The notes under the pieces: model-generated
The model's database searches: none
Seen by the model: the letters and a program-made list of their open reading frames with translations, nothing else
What the model was told of the DNA's origin: nothing
Shown: positions 1 to 12,190 of the stretch, piece after piece
How the letters are laid out: each line of letters starts with the position of its first letter
Numbering within the stretch: position 1 is the stretch's first letter
Made by a program: the position numbers and the translations under genes
Assembly: GCA_040954595.2 (NCBI GenBank)
Contig: CM082582.2
Coordinates: 4,216,001-4,280,000 of the forward strand
Reading direction: 5' to 3'
Length of the DNA: 64,000 bases
From: Balanoglossus misakiensis
Lineage: Eukaryota > Hemichordata

Positions 1-195
1 TTCAGATACACTATAAGACTAACCTACCGGCCATATTACATAACATGGCATGGGAGCTTTATAAAAATAATGCGCTTCACAAAATGAAATTAATTTGAAT
101 AACTATAGCAGTGGAAACGCCTTACATAAATCTTTTAAAACCCTGTCTCTACATGTCTCGTACCTCAGTGCTTATTTGAACTCACTCCATATTGA

Positions 196-381
<186 letters not shown>

Positions 382-929
382 TAAAATTGAAGAACTACTA
401 TGTGCAGCCGATGTGTACACCCTCAAGAAGCCAATTGATGACTGGATGATACCAGGTACGAAATTCTGTTTTTCCGATCATTTGCCAACATGAAGTGAAT
501 ATAAAGGCGTGCTCTTGTGGCAGTTTCGTGTACAGCCTAAGGCATTGCCTCATACCGTATATTGTTTACAACATGAAGCCTATCAGAAATGAATTCTAGT
601 GTTTAGGCCAAGGTTTTAGATCTGACACTAGTCCAACATGTAAGTAACACTCAAACATAAAAATTGGAGGGCAGTAAGGGGAGAACCATTTGACTTCTGG
701 GGGTGGGGGATTTCGGCATGTCAGCAAATTTTGTTTCAATCACTGTAACAGCGATTTCCAGTACACCCGTTTCCACAATATTACAGAAGGTAATTTTTTC
801 CCCTCCGCACCAACAAATCTTCAAACCAAAATTCCTCCATCCACCCCTAGAAATCAAATGTTTTCCCCCTAAGATCATTACGATCGTCATCACCACCGTC
901 GAATCCCCTTTTTGATTGTCTTCTTGTAG

Positions 930-1513
930 ATTCACACCGGCTTACAGCATTCAAACATATTGACCACTAGTCTAGAATCTATCCGTTCGTAGTCGCATTC
1001 ACCCTACTACCGTCTAGGAACGCAGAACCAAAATCTAGTAAGGCCATAAAAATGGTAATTTGAATGTGAATAGTCTCCAACTGAGCAGTCTGACGTCAGA
1101 GAAGTCAATCACTTACGTTGACCGACTACTGATTGGCCGTGAGGTGATGACGTTGAATGTTAATTATGTTTACAATGTAGCTCCGCCCCGAATGATACAT
1201 AATCATGATCACGTGGTGACGCTTGACGTCAGATTGCTCAGTTGGAGACTATTCACATTCAAATTACCATTTTTATGGCCTTACTAGATTTTGGTTCTGC
1301 GTTCCTAGACGGTAGTAGGGTGAATGCGACTACGAACGGATAGATTCTAGACTAATTGACCACCCAACCCAACTGTTTACCCCTGGATGAAGTGACATTG
1401 GCACAGAAAACTCAAGGACCAGGGTTACTCTACACATCTTGTGGGAAAGTGGCATCTGGGCTTTTATAAGGAAGCGTGCTTGCCAACTCGCCGTGGATTT
1501 GACTCCTTCTTCG
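930..1513 (+). pseudogene. sulfatase exon 2 split by a transposon
   Basis: Acceptor TAG ends at 929. The exon starts IHTGLQHSNILTT up to 967, resumes at 1364 and continues [16 protein letters not shown]-type sequence to G1513 before the donor GTAAG. Removing 968-1363 (element plus one 9 bp duplicate) restores a continuous reading frame through the junction. After AQK one extra A shifts the frame; reading then resumes as [18 protein letters not shown] and [13 protein letters not shown], the conserved block that precedes GYLL/GYY in arylsulfatase B. The following exon at 1759 completes the glycine codon. Confidence 0.9.
968..1354. mobile_element. MITE with 131 bp terminal inverted repeats, 9 bp target duplication (Mutator-like)
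   Basis: The element begins TAGTCTAGAATCTATCCG and ends with the reverse complement; the arms 968-1098 and 1224-1354 are nearly identical. It is flanked by ATTGACCAC at 959-967 and 1355-1363. A 9 bp duplication with long terminal repeats is typical of Mutator-like elements, so the family is inferred. No transposase is present. Each arm contains TGACGTCA (1091-1098, 1224-1231). The near identity of the arms and the exact duplication indicate a recent insertion. Confidence 0.88.
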
Positions 1514-1960
1514 GTAAGATCATCATGAGAATAACTCAAAAAATATAGCGTGCAACAGGTCCCTCCACACACACATTAAGCTTTCCGTGGCATGCAATAT
1601 TGAATTCCTGTGTGCAAGGCATTCTTGTTGAAATTGGCCCTGTTCTGGTGGTCATGACGTCGCATTTTCATTGAACAGAAGCTATGCTGGAGTGGACCGT
1701 TGTTTCAAACGATCAGTAGAAATTCCCACTAATTATGCTCAATCTTTTCTTCTCTCAGGATATTACACATGCTGCGAAGACTACTACACACATGTCAAAC
1801 ACTCTCACTATGACTTTCATAGAAACGAGGAAGACGTAGCAAAGGAATACAGTGGCGAGTATTCAACAATGCTTTTTGCCAGAGAGGTGGAAAATATTAT
1901 CAAAGGACACGATTCAAACCAGGTATTCAATTTCTAAGAATAAAGAAGATATGAACCTAT

Positions 1961-2270
1961 TATATTATACCAGTATATTGATGGTGTAAATCACGCTATT
2001 TGATTGGTCGAGACACGACACGTGACCGTGATATATTAGCCATATACCACAGTCATATATCATAGTCAAAGAAAATGCCTTTTTAAAATGTTTTATGCAA
2101 AGTTTCAATATACTGGCATAATATAATAGCAATAAAACACCCCCAGCCATGGTATACCACTCGATTTTGACCAGTTCAACTCCATATACGCACTCGCTAT
2201 CGCTCGTGCGTATATGTCGTGAACTGGTCAAAATCTCGTGGTATACCATGGCTGGGGGTGTTTTATTGCT
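1961..2270. mobile_element. foldback repeat family B, full copy, in sulfatase intron 3
   Basis: A repeat starting TATATTATACCAGTATATTG and ending in a roughly 140 bp imperfect palindrome whose outer arms read CAATAAAACACCCCCAGCC (2130 on) and GGCTGGGGGTGTTTTATTG (to 2269), with a centre of CGCACTCGCTATCGCTCGTGCG type. The same sequence recurs at 24571-24820 and 63041-63290, where one palindrome arm is shortened. No coding capacity. Confidence 0.85.
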
Positions 2271-2555
2271 TAAATATTATCAAAATTATTAAAATGAAAA
2301 TACTAAATAGCGATACATTTTCATTGAATTCAATTGAATTTATTAAAAGACTTCTGTCATTATCTTAACCATGTTTCATATCATTTGGTGGAGTAACTCT
2401 AGAATCATAAGAATCACACCAATAATTTTACAAATCAGTCCACTGTGAAATCGAAATCTGTGTGAAATTAACTAGTTTAGCATTATATAATTACAAATTT
2501 TCATTAAATATGCAAATTTGCAGTTTATTGATTAGGCAAGGGTCTCAGTAATATC

Positions 2556-2790
2556 ATGAAAATATCGCAAAGTATTCACAAGAACATTAGCGCTGCGTAT
2601 TGCCGACGCGTAGTGGGGGCCGAGGGCGATGCACTGCGCTAATGTCCGAGTGTATAACATGAGGTTATTACGAAAATACCGCAAAGTATGCACGAGGACA
2701 TAAACGCTCAGTATCGCCCGACGCGCAGCGGAGGGCGATGCGCTGCGCTAATGTCCGAGTGCATACTTTGCGGTATTTTCGTAATAACCT
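2556..2790. repeat. two adjacent GC-centred foldback hairpins
   Basis: 2664-2789 folds on itself: TTACGAAAATACCGCAAAGT pairs with ACTTTGCGGTATTTTCGTAA, with a GC-rich centre containing CGCCCGACGCGCAGCGGAGGGCG-like sequence. The preceding 2556-2670 carries a related, more diverged pair (ATATCGCAAAGTATTCAC against GTGTATAACATGAGG) and the shared GCGCTAATGTCCGAGTG block. They lie in sulfatase intron 3. Confidence 0.7.
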
Positions 2791-3432
2791 TATTATTATA
2801 CATCTTACATCTCCGTTAGTTCTTGTGTTGCATGTTACTTGGCTTTCAAAATGCCGATAGAATCGATCGAAAACCGCTCAGTTGACTCAGTGAGCAGCCA
2901 TCTTTCTTTTTTGTTTACGTGCGTTGGAGTGGGGGTGTCTTAAAACCGTCCGCATAACAACGCATACCTGTACACGGTGAGTTGGGGCGCCTTGAAACTC
3001 AAAACTTATTTAATACGCGTTCCGTACGTACCGTTCCGTACGGCTTTTTATTGCACGCCAAAATCTATTGTTCTCGGCACTAGATGTATAATAATTTGCA
3101 ATATTTTCGTAATAACCTTATTATTATACATCTTACATCTCCGTTAGTTCTTGTGTTGCATATTACTTGGCTTTCAAAATGCTGTTACGATCGCTCAGCT
3201 GAAACACAGTACACAATGAGCAGCCATCTTTCTTTTTGTTTGTTTATGTTGGAGTGGGGTGTCTTGAAACCGTCCTCATTAACACTGCTTACCTATACCA
3301 GACACGGTGAGTTTGGGCACCTTGAAACTGTGGGTGTATTTAACACACGTTCCGTATGTAACCGTTCCGTACGCCTGTTTAGCGCACGCTAAATTCTATT
3401 GTTCTCACAGTGCTAGATGTATAATAATTCTC
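2785..3432 (+). repeat. direct tandem duplication, two diverged units of about 320 bp
   Basis: The segment 2785-3095 and the segment 3112-3432 share landmarks in the same order: CATCTTACATCTCCGTTAG, GAGCAGCCATCTTTCTTTTT, TTGGAGTGGGG, CACGGTGAGTT, CGTTCCGTA, and ATTGTTCTC followed by CTAGATGTATAATAATT. Divergence is visible (substitutions and small indels), so the duplication is not new. Both copies lie in sulfatase intron 3, just before exon 4. Confidence 0.75.
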
Positions 3433-5640
3433 AGTATCGGTTCTCTTCCAGCCTTTGTTTGTCTATCTGGCATTTCAGTCTGTACATAGTCCGCTGGAAG
3501 TGCCAGAGCACTACAGCAAACAGTACAAAGGCCTAATAGAGGACGAAGACCGGTTAATATACGCAGGCATGGTGACGTGTATGGATGAAGCCATTGGAAA
3601 CGTCACCAGAGCCTTGAAACAATCTCCCATGTGGAATAACACAGTCATTGTCTTTTCAACAGGTAAGACAACTCTCTGCAAAGTATCAACCCTTAATAGA
3701 ATTCTATAACATTCTGTAGATTTTATCATTTCTGTTGAGATATCTATAAAATGTTTTTGGTAAGGGACCTGTCATTATATATATCAACCCATGGTCTTAG
3801 AATTGTAATTTAACAATATTTACAATACCATGCAGAGTAGATGTGGTTGGCAACAACTGACGCTGTCGACAACAAACACAAATTGAGGTAATCAAGATGT
3901 GGCACTTTCAACAATTAGAGACCCTTACTTTCCCATACCATATCCCAACCTATATTTTCATGCACTAGATAACGGGGCTGCTATTGAGGGAGGAAACAAC
4001 TGGCCATTCCGAGGTGAGAAGACGGAATTATGGGAAGGTGGTGTCCATGGCATCGGGTTTGTGCACAGCCCACTTCTGGAAGACAACATGAAAGGCACAG
4101 CCAGCACGGAGATGGTGCACATAAGCGACTGGTTTCCAACCCTGGTCCACATAGCTGGCGGTACGCTGAGTGGCACTAAACCACTAGATGGCTACAATCA
4201 ATGGCCAACCATAAGGTGATTTGGGGTTCACAGTGACGGGTGTTTGTAAAAGCTGCGTGTAAAACTCATCACTACCAGTTACAGCTGGAAACGTGCTTTA
4301 CAAGCACTCCATACTGACAGATTAAGGGCGTGGGCAGAATCACGGCAGAATGAAACAGGGTCACTACTTGTAACGCACAGGCTGAACACAACTAGTCGCT
4401 TTCTCCCTGGCGTGTTTTACGTCTCATTAGAGCACTTGAACCAGTCCAACAGATCACGGTAACCGTGAACAGATATACAACGAGTGTAAAACCATGCATA
4501 CACTGAGAGTATGGTAAAACATAAACACTAAGGATGGTGAAACATACACACTAATATGGATATGTTGAAATTGATTCTTTCAGTGAGGGCCTGCCGACTC
4601 CAAGAAATGAGATACTCCATAACATTGACCCACTGACCCCACTGCCAATGGATGTTTCCGTGAGTGACTCCCTGGTTGCCACGGAGGGCTTATTCAACAC
4701 GTCGATTCGAGTGGCTCTCAGAGTGGGCGACTGGAAAATTCTGACCGGTTTTCCAGGTAAGGAAACCGGTCTGCTTCTGTTGCACTGTAACCGTTTTGTC
4801 ACGACAATGGCTGTCTCTATTTCTGCAGTTGACAAGAAAAGCCTTGGTGGTGATTACTTGACAATAATATGCCAGGATAGAGCACGGCCATATTTGGATC
4901 CCATCGCTTAGGAAGCCTACCCTCTGAACACTACACATTTCACAGCCAAAATGTCGGTGCAATATTGATTTCGTTTTTTATGTACTGTGCTATTGTTTTT
5001 ACCCTTATTTTGAACCAAATGGCCAGTTTTCTGGACAGCGCCAAACTGACGCACCCCACGTGACTGCACACATTGGACAATCCATCACAGACTACCATAC
5101 AGATGAGGAGTGTCACAAATCCTGATATTGCCCGCCTGCACATCGATGTGTTTAACAGACAGTAGTCGTACAGGCACATGAACAACAACAACAGCTCCCG
5201 TGTGTGAACAAGCCAGCTCTAATGAGAGCGGGTGACTGTCAGTCACATTGGATCGCATTGCATACATTATGCTTGATATCTACCGTATATTTTTGTTGAA
5301 CTCTCCTTGTGATGTTGATACAAAAATTATTGGGCATTAAATAATTTTTTTTTTTCTGGTCTGTTTCTCGGCCTTAGGACAAGGACTCTGGTTTCCACCA
5401 CAAGAATCTGGACGGCCACCCATTGTTCCCGAGAACGACTCGGCCAAACAAGTCTGGTTGTTCAACATCAAGAGTGACCCGGAAGAAAGATTCGACCTCT
5501 CCGAGGCAGAACCTGAGATGGTAAAAGAGCTGTTGGACAGATTAGAAGACTATTACAAAACGTCGGTTCCTGTTCGATTTCCAGAGCCTGACAAAACAGC
5601 TGGAAAACGTCTTGGAGAAAGTTGGGAACCATGGCAATAA

Positions 5641-5895
5641 AGTCATTTAGCTATAATGACACAGTATCATTTTGGTGTCCCTCCTATTGGTTAACAACAG
5701 CACAAGAAAAAACAAAAAGAAGTCGTTCCAACTATTTTTCTCAGGCCATCTTCTAACATGAATCAGACTGTGAATGGTATAGATGCCTGCACCTCACTTT
5801 TATCGTCCCCTGAGCTGCTAGTACACACGTGGTTCAAATTGATATGGCTTTATTTCTTCATTATTATAAGTATTCATCAGCATCAACTGAACTCA
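5641..5895. other. sulfatase 3' flank, nothing recognised
   Basis: After the TAA at 5638-5640 I see no AATAAA signal and no further exon. The stretch runs into the foldback element at about 5896. Confidence 0.5.
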
Positions 5896-6311
5896 GTCAT
5901 TATTATAACACACCATGCAGCGAACCCTGGAGCGTGATTCGTCAATACGACGTCACGTCACAGGCATGAAAAAAGGTGGCAAATTCCGGCATTCGCGCAC
6001 ATTTTTCGGAACCGACACAATAAGCAATGCATAGACAGGTACCCTAGGTGAGCTTTTGACGGGGAAAAATAAAAACTTTTTATAGCATGTCATAGACCCT
6101 TTAATCATTTTGAACTGTTCCCTAGGGCATCAGTTCGATCGGTTTGGTGTGTTATAAAACACATGATGACTGACATATTCGGGCAACAGAGTATTTTTGA
6201 TGACCTCGGGACTGCCAGTCACACCAAAACAGTCTGTTTTAGTTGTGACTAGCAGCGCCCTCGGTCAACAAAATCCACTGTTGCCCTCATTGTCAGTCAT
6301 CATGTGTATAC
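5896..6311. mobile_element. foldback repeat family A, copy 1
   Basis: Contains TTATAACACACCATGCAGCG, the block CCTAGGGCATCAGTTCGATC, and a hairpin whose outer arm reads ACACATGATGACTGACATAT and closes with TCAGTCATCATGTGTATA. The same blocks occur in reverse orientation at 53844-54157 inside AP1G1 intron 1, so this is a dispersed family of roughly 310-420 bp. Non-coding. Confidence 0.8.
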
Positions 6312-6373
6312 TGTTGTCTTCTGAGAAAACGCTTGCCCATTCAAAACTTTCAGAGCTCTGGTCACAGCGGTTA

Positions 6374-7331
6374 GGGACCGTTCAGTTTTTACGGCAGGGG
6401 GGGGGGGGGCCGGCAAGTTTGTGTCATCGGTTCTCAAAATCAGGCCGACCCCCCTTCACCCAGCACCAAAAAATGATGACCCCCCCTTTGACAGACCCAA
6501 AAATATGATGACCCCCCCCCCCCCCATGCCCAAAACATTCGCCGTCCTGATCCTATGTACACTGTATGCCTTAAAGGGAATGAGGCTCCTCACACCTCAA
6601 TTATAAATTTCTTAAAGTATTATTGAAGTATATAATAGTATATCGTTGCAATAAAGAAATCTACGAACAAATTAACATGACAAGTGAATACAATAGTTGC
6701 TGGAATCGGTAAAACAAGAAAAGTGGAGGGGGTGGGTGTGGGAGGGGGACACCCCCTCCCACACCCACCCACAAAAGAAAATTTTGTAAAATATGTAGCG
6801 CAAAGATGCATTTTAATGAACTCAAAAGCAAATTATCTCAATGTTTGGGAGGAACAATTTTACTTTTTGCCACTCCACTCAAAGTTAGAAGATTTGGTGT
6901 CATCTTCGTCATGACATCATTTATAAAACTTCTAGTATAGAAGATGCAGCGCGAAACTATCAGTTATGCAAAATGGTTTAAACAATTATTCTCCTTTATG
7001 TATTCACTTTGTTAATTATAATCATCAGTGGGGTTGGGGTGGCAAGCACTCTGCCCTGGTACACTAGACAAACGAGCAAAAATTGAAATGTGACGGAGAA
7101 TGAAGGGGGTGGGTGTGGGAGGGGGTGTCCCCCTCCGACATTAGAAAATTTTGTAAAATAAAGGGTGCGAAACTGCAATTTTGTGGACTCAAAAGCAAAA
7201 GTTCGGTGGCAAAAGTATGTGACCCCCCCCCCCCCCAAACGTTTAAAAAAAACAGATGACCCCCCCCTTGTGGACTTCAAAATTTAAGTGACCCCCCCCC
7301 CCCCCCCCGGCCGTAAAAACTGAACGGTCCC
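6374..7331. mobile_element. 958 bp non-autonomous DNA transposon, TTA target duplication (PIF/Harbinger-like)
   Basis: The ends read GGGACCGTTCAGTTTTTACG and the exact reverse complement, flanked by TTA at 6371-6373 and 7332-7334, the target preference of PIF/Harbinger elements. The interior has no transposase, many poly-C runs (for example 6508-6526, 7291-7308) and a perfect 19 bp hairpin at 6730-6770 whose left arm is a G-quadruplex-type motif. A related 455 bp element with TTA duplication lies at 17767-18221. Confidence 0.82.
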
Positions 7332-7334
7332 TTA

Positions 7335-8293
7335 GCCATTGTACCTACAAACATTGACTCCTCTCACTGCATATTTGTTCTACTTGTGATTTTATCAGCG
7401 AGAACAATAGACTGCAGTGGCGCTCGGTTAATTAACTTTCACTTGTACTGGTATTTCCTCAGTCTTCACTTGCTCAAATGAAAAAGTAAAAACATTTTGA
7501 ACTCGGGGAATAATTGCGCACCAGACTTGGAATTAGCGACATTGTGTGTGATTAAGCAATGATATGTTTTGGGTTGGACAAAAGCACTGGCTATATATAT
7601 ATGAAATCAAATCTCTGAATTTAATTGAGGTTACTAGGTGTAACCATCATGTTCATTATCACCACTTTTACCACAACCAATGATTAAAAACTACCACAGC
7701 CAGAAAAAAATGAACACCACAAAAATTCGTACCACACAACCACCAAAGAAAACGTCCAAAGACCATCACCACAAACTACTACCACTATGGATAACCATGA
7801 CAACCATAACCTGGGCTTTCCCCTCCATTGTGTCATCATTGCTGCAGCATCACACCTAACATCTCTACAACAGCATTTGTGACAGGACTAGACATGATTT
7901 AATCCTTAATTTGGTTGCTATGTTTCAGTAAAATCGATCTATCTAACACTGGTAATAGCTTTCAACAGGTGAAAGTAATGTCCCAGTTTGGACATAGGTG
8001 GTATAATTATCATCTTTAATCATTCTCATTATTCTGTAGACAAGTTTTAGACTATGGGTAATTTTTGAAATACAAATGTACATCAATTCAATGTCACATG
8101 ACTTTATTATAAGACAGTTGAAAATATCATGCTATTCTCGAACTTATTTTCAAAACATATTTTCACCCATACAAAGTGTTTTACTGTCATAATTTTTCTG
8201 TAGACACATGTACCTAATGTACATTACTTACGTCAAGTTTTGAAAACTACACAGTAGGATATTGTTTGATGCATACACTATAACATAGCTTAC
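7335..8293. other. gene-free stretch 3' of TDRD12 remains
   Basis: AT-rich sequence without a recognisable exon on either strand. The last recognised TDRD12 exon (8294-8422) ends with a good donor in phase 2, so a further downstream exon would be expected here or beyond, but I cannot identify one. Confidence 0.4.
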
Positions 8294-10289
8294 CTTGAAG
8301 ATTTCATTGAGAGAAACTCCAGACAACTCAGAAGAGATTCTTGGACTTCAGGAATTCCACAGTGGTCCAGCACTGTCACTATACTGCTGACTCCAGCATG
8401 TTCCAACACCAAATCTGTATCACTAAGAACAAAATGGAAAGAAATTTCTTTGAAATCATTCCAGAATTTACAATAAATCATCAAAACTAAATAAAATATC
8501 AGCAAATTTAACTGTAGTTACCACAGTAAGTTCATGTTGTTTTAATCATTATTTCTAATATGACATATCTCCATTCTCAAATCAAGAAAAAAATTGACAC
8601 AATAGTAGGAGACAAATATTAAACAACTTACCAGTCAGTCACAATCTGACAAACAAACTCTGCTACTTGTACCTTCTCCACTAGTTCCTGTTCACAATAA
8701 TCAAAAAAGAAAATTAATATCATCTAGAAACAGAGAGAATAAAAGACAAATAAAAATGGGTATTGCTGATTGACGATGTCAAGAACACAATCACACAGTG
8801 TTTGCTTTCCATAGAAATGATTACATACCTGAGTGAGATAAAGTCCTGCACACAGATCTGGCAGCAAGGATGGTAAGGATGAATCCTGCAGATTTAGAAA
8901 CGAACCAATGCCTCTGACTTGTGGAAACAAAACCTGACAAGATAGAAGGAAGGAAGGAAGGTAATAATGTCATGGAAATTTTTTTTAAATTAATGAATTG
9001 GTGGTGGAACTAAGGTAATATTACTCCCACATTATATTGTTTGAACAACTTGGCATGCCATAGGAGAACTTGAATGGTCTTGAAACCTTGAACAGGTACA
9101 TGTATAATCAAGAGATTGCAACAAAAATGATAGTTTGCTTCGAAGGAATTTGACTGGACCGCAAAAGCCCTGTACATTGAGTAATCTAAACATTACACTG
9201 GGCGGACAACTAGCTATTGATGTAACATTGGACTGTTACAAAACAATTACAGTGCTGTCCACCCTACATATGGTATATCTTCATAAACCTATATTCAAAG
9301 AAGTTACTAAGTTACTTTGACAGAGTCTGGAGATCCTACAGCATGGCCATGATACATCAGTTCTTGACTCATGATGACATCATGACTTGTACTAGAATCA
9401 TGCAACTCAACTTTGTAACACAAATCTGTATAGGAGTCTTTTGGCAACTTCTCCTTTGAAAATACCTGATAGGTTAACAAACAAACAAACAAACATTACA
9501 GGAAACACTTCCAGAATCTGTATGGTTACCACTATGTGTTTAAAAACTGTGGTCAAAATACCCACCTGGATTCAACATATGAACTGGTGACAATTGGAAA
9601 TACACATTCACTGAATAAGTACTTTCACTGACTTTTGTTTTACTTGCCCAGCTGTTACAAAATTGGTCTATTGTACAGACTGTTTTCCTTAGCAACCGTG
9701 ATTGCTTACCTTAGCAACCATGACTTTCTTGTTATCTTGATCCGTTGACAAGTTCCACATGGCATCTCCAGCAGACTCTGGCCATTCCATACCAACAGCC
9801 GGACAAACATTCCACAACTTACACTGGATGGCTTGGAATGGTAACTGTTAATAAATTTCATATTATAATTTATTAAATATCTCTAATTTTTCATCAGTTT
9901 GAACCAGTTTGATACAAATAAATGTACAAAGAATCAATGTCAATTGGAAATAAAGTCAACCATTTTTAAACTCTAGACATGCAACAATCTCACCATTAAA
10001 CTTGTGAGATGCAGTGAATTAAACTCTCAACAAGTAGCAACAGTGAAGTAACCAGAATGCAGCTATGTCTGTATCGTCTCAGAAATCTAATCTCAAAAGG
10101 GTGTCCTTCCTCAATTACCTCTGAGAAAGCATTGGGTATTGGTCTGATAATTTGTCTCTGCTTACAACTTCATTGTCACCATAGTCAACAAAGAATACAT
10201 CATCATAGCAACCAGTATCTGTCACAGATTAAACAACTCCTCTATTCCATCTGTAGAATAAACATACACAGTACACAAAGTTGACTTAA

Positions 10290-10562
10290 AGCGCCTAGCT
10301 CGTCTCACACGCATGTTCCAACTGTAGCCGCTGGTTACAGACGTTTAGTGAACAGTCAATCCCATAATGCAGTGCTCTGTCCTAACAACAGAGAAGATGG
10401 CGGCGACCATAATCTGCGTCGGAGATTGGGAAAAGACACTACATTGGGTGAAAAGGAGGAACAAAACCACTTATACGGTGCACATGAAATATGGAAGGAA
10501 GCGAAGGCAGTCCACTGTCCGAATGGAAATTACGTGCATGCGCGTGAGACGATCTATTGCCT
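10290..10562. mobile_element. 273 bp MITE with TTAA target duplication
   Basis: Flanked by TTAA at 10286-10289 and 10563-10566. Terminal inverted repeats: AGCGCCTAGCTCGTCTCAC on the left and, read from the right end, AGGCAATAGATCGTCTCACG, both leading to CGCATG. TTAA duplications are typical of piggyBac and Kolobok elements. The interior carries AAGATGGCGGCGACC (10392 on), a consensus-like YY1 site, and a short open frame starting at that ATG that I regard as incidental. It sits between two Tudor exons of TDRD12. Confidence 0.75.
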
Positions 10563-11582
10563 TTAAATATCATCTATGCATGACTTGAGCTGCACCACAA
10601 AGAGACATCTTTTTTCATAATTTCCTCATGTCCAAATATAGTTTGATGGTAGCAACTGTTGGAACTGTTCCATGTTCAGACAAGTAAAATGGCAAGTGAC
10701 TTTTTTAGTAATTTGGACCAGGTACTGTCTCTCATCAAAATCACCACAAAAGAGATATCACATTGTCACTGCGATTTGCACCATCAAATCATGTGATCAT
10801 TTTAATATTCCTCAAAATTATGAACCAAACATTTCAAAATCTGACGATTGTTTCACCTGTTTTCAAGGGAGAATACTGCAAGACAGAAATCACCTTTTAT
10901 ATAATTTTACTCACCTGTGTTCAGTGTCTTTGAGATGTACGTAGAACAAGTCTGGGGACTCGACAGAAACTACATACACTTTACAGAACTTGGAATCACC
11001 GAATGATTCAACTTGTACCTTCTTGTCTGCACCCTTCGCACTGACACCCGAAAAAAATAAATAAAAGAGAATTGAACAGAAAAACTTACACATAAAAACT
11101 GACATTATAACTAGAATTTGAGACATCCATATACAGTAATACACCGGTCTTAACCACAGACGCAACTGAATAGTTAATTTTGCAATGTATCACTGTTGGA
11201 TTTTTTGTCACATGGTGTCTTACTTTCATTGAATGAAATTTTGCTAACTGTACTGGACAAAACAAATCACAATACAATTTATGTTCACTGGATAATGAGT
11301 ATAAACAATCAGCAATATATCTTGACCGTCTTCTAGCTATATCTCACCTCAATTTTCTCTCCAAACCCTTGTTATGAAGATCCATGGCTTCCATCTCACT
11401 ACAAACCTCATCTACAACTTCTCCATCTTGGTGTTTCACATCCGCCATTTTCTCACCAACAGCATACTGAATAGTTTCTTGATTTTCACTCGTCTTGTTG
11501 TAAGGTACGACACCTTCACAGAGGCTATACAAGGATTCTATGTGCTGTGAGCGAAATAGTTGTCAAGCGAGTCAATAGCTTC

Positions 11583-11626
<44 letters not shown>

Positions 11627-11627
11627 C
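11583..11627 (+). repeat. (AATC)n microsatellite
   Basis: About eleven perfect CAAT-type tetramers in the TDRD12 intron between exons 11544-11348 and 12043-11914. Confidence 0.95.
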
Positions 11628-12061
11628 AACTGAACAGCAATCCTGCAAATTTATAACATTTGTCTTTGTAAGGTTTGTAAAGTTGACATGCAATCTGGTC
11701 GAAGACAAATTAACCCTATACATCAGCAACTAGAGATACTGCTAATATTTATCTTTAGCAGCTTTTATCTCTATATCTCACTTGATATGTCCATTCTTAG
11801 ACTACCAATCTAATTATTCATGCATATATCTTCATTTGGTATACTAAATTGTGTTTTTCCATAAAAAAGTTTTGAATTCTGTTCTTGTATACAAAATAGC
11901 AACCACAACTCACTTGATGGTTTTCAAGTCCAAATCCATTCTTCAGAAGTTCCCTTCTGACATTGTTTGCATTTGCAATGGCATTCAATTCTTTCAATGT
12001 TGTCCGTTCCAGTAGAGGATCTAACCACAGAGTCTTCCCTAGGCTGAAAAGGAAGTGAAGC

Positions 12062-12190
12062 ATGTCAGTCCTGGCTGGGTGATGGTGGTGATGATGATGG
12101 TAGTGGTGGTGATGATTATGATGATGTTGGAGGTGACCATGACAATGATGATTGTGGTGGTCATGGTGGTGATGATGATAGTGGTATTGG
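12062..12190 (+). repeat. GGT/GAT low-complexity tract
   Basis: Imperfect GGTGAT, GATGAT and GTGGTG repeats next to the acceptor of TDRD12 exon 12043-11914. Read on the minus strand it yields a poly-His open frame that is continuous with the true exon but lies in the intron. Confidence 0.9.

Noticed and set aside
6197-6606. 103- and 61-codon plus-strand ORFs
   Set aside because: They run through a foldback element and poly-C tracts of the TTA element.
10348-10588. Two overlapping plus-strand ORFs of about 72 codons starting near ATGGCGGC
   Set aside because: They lie inside a 273 bp TTAA-flanked MITE and have no family; the ATG coincides with a YY1-type site.
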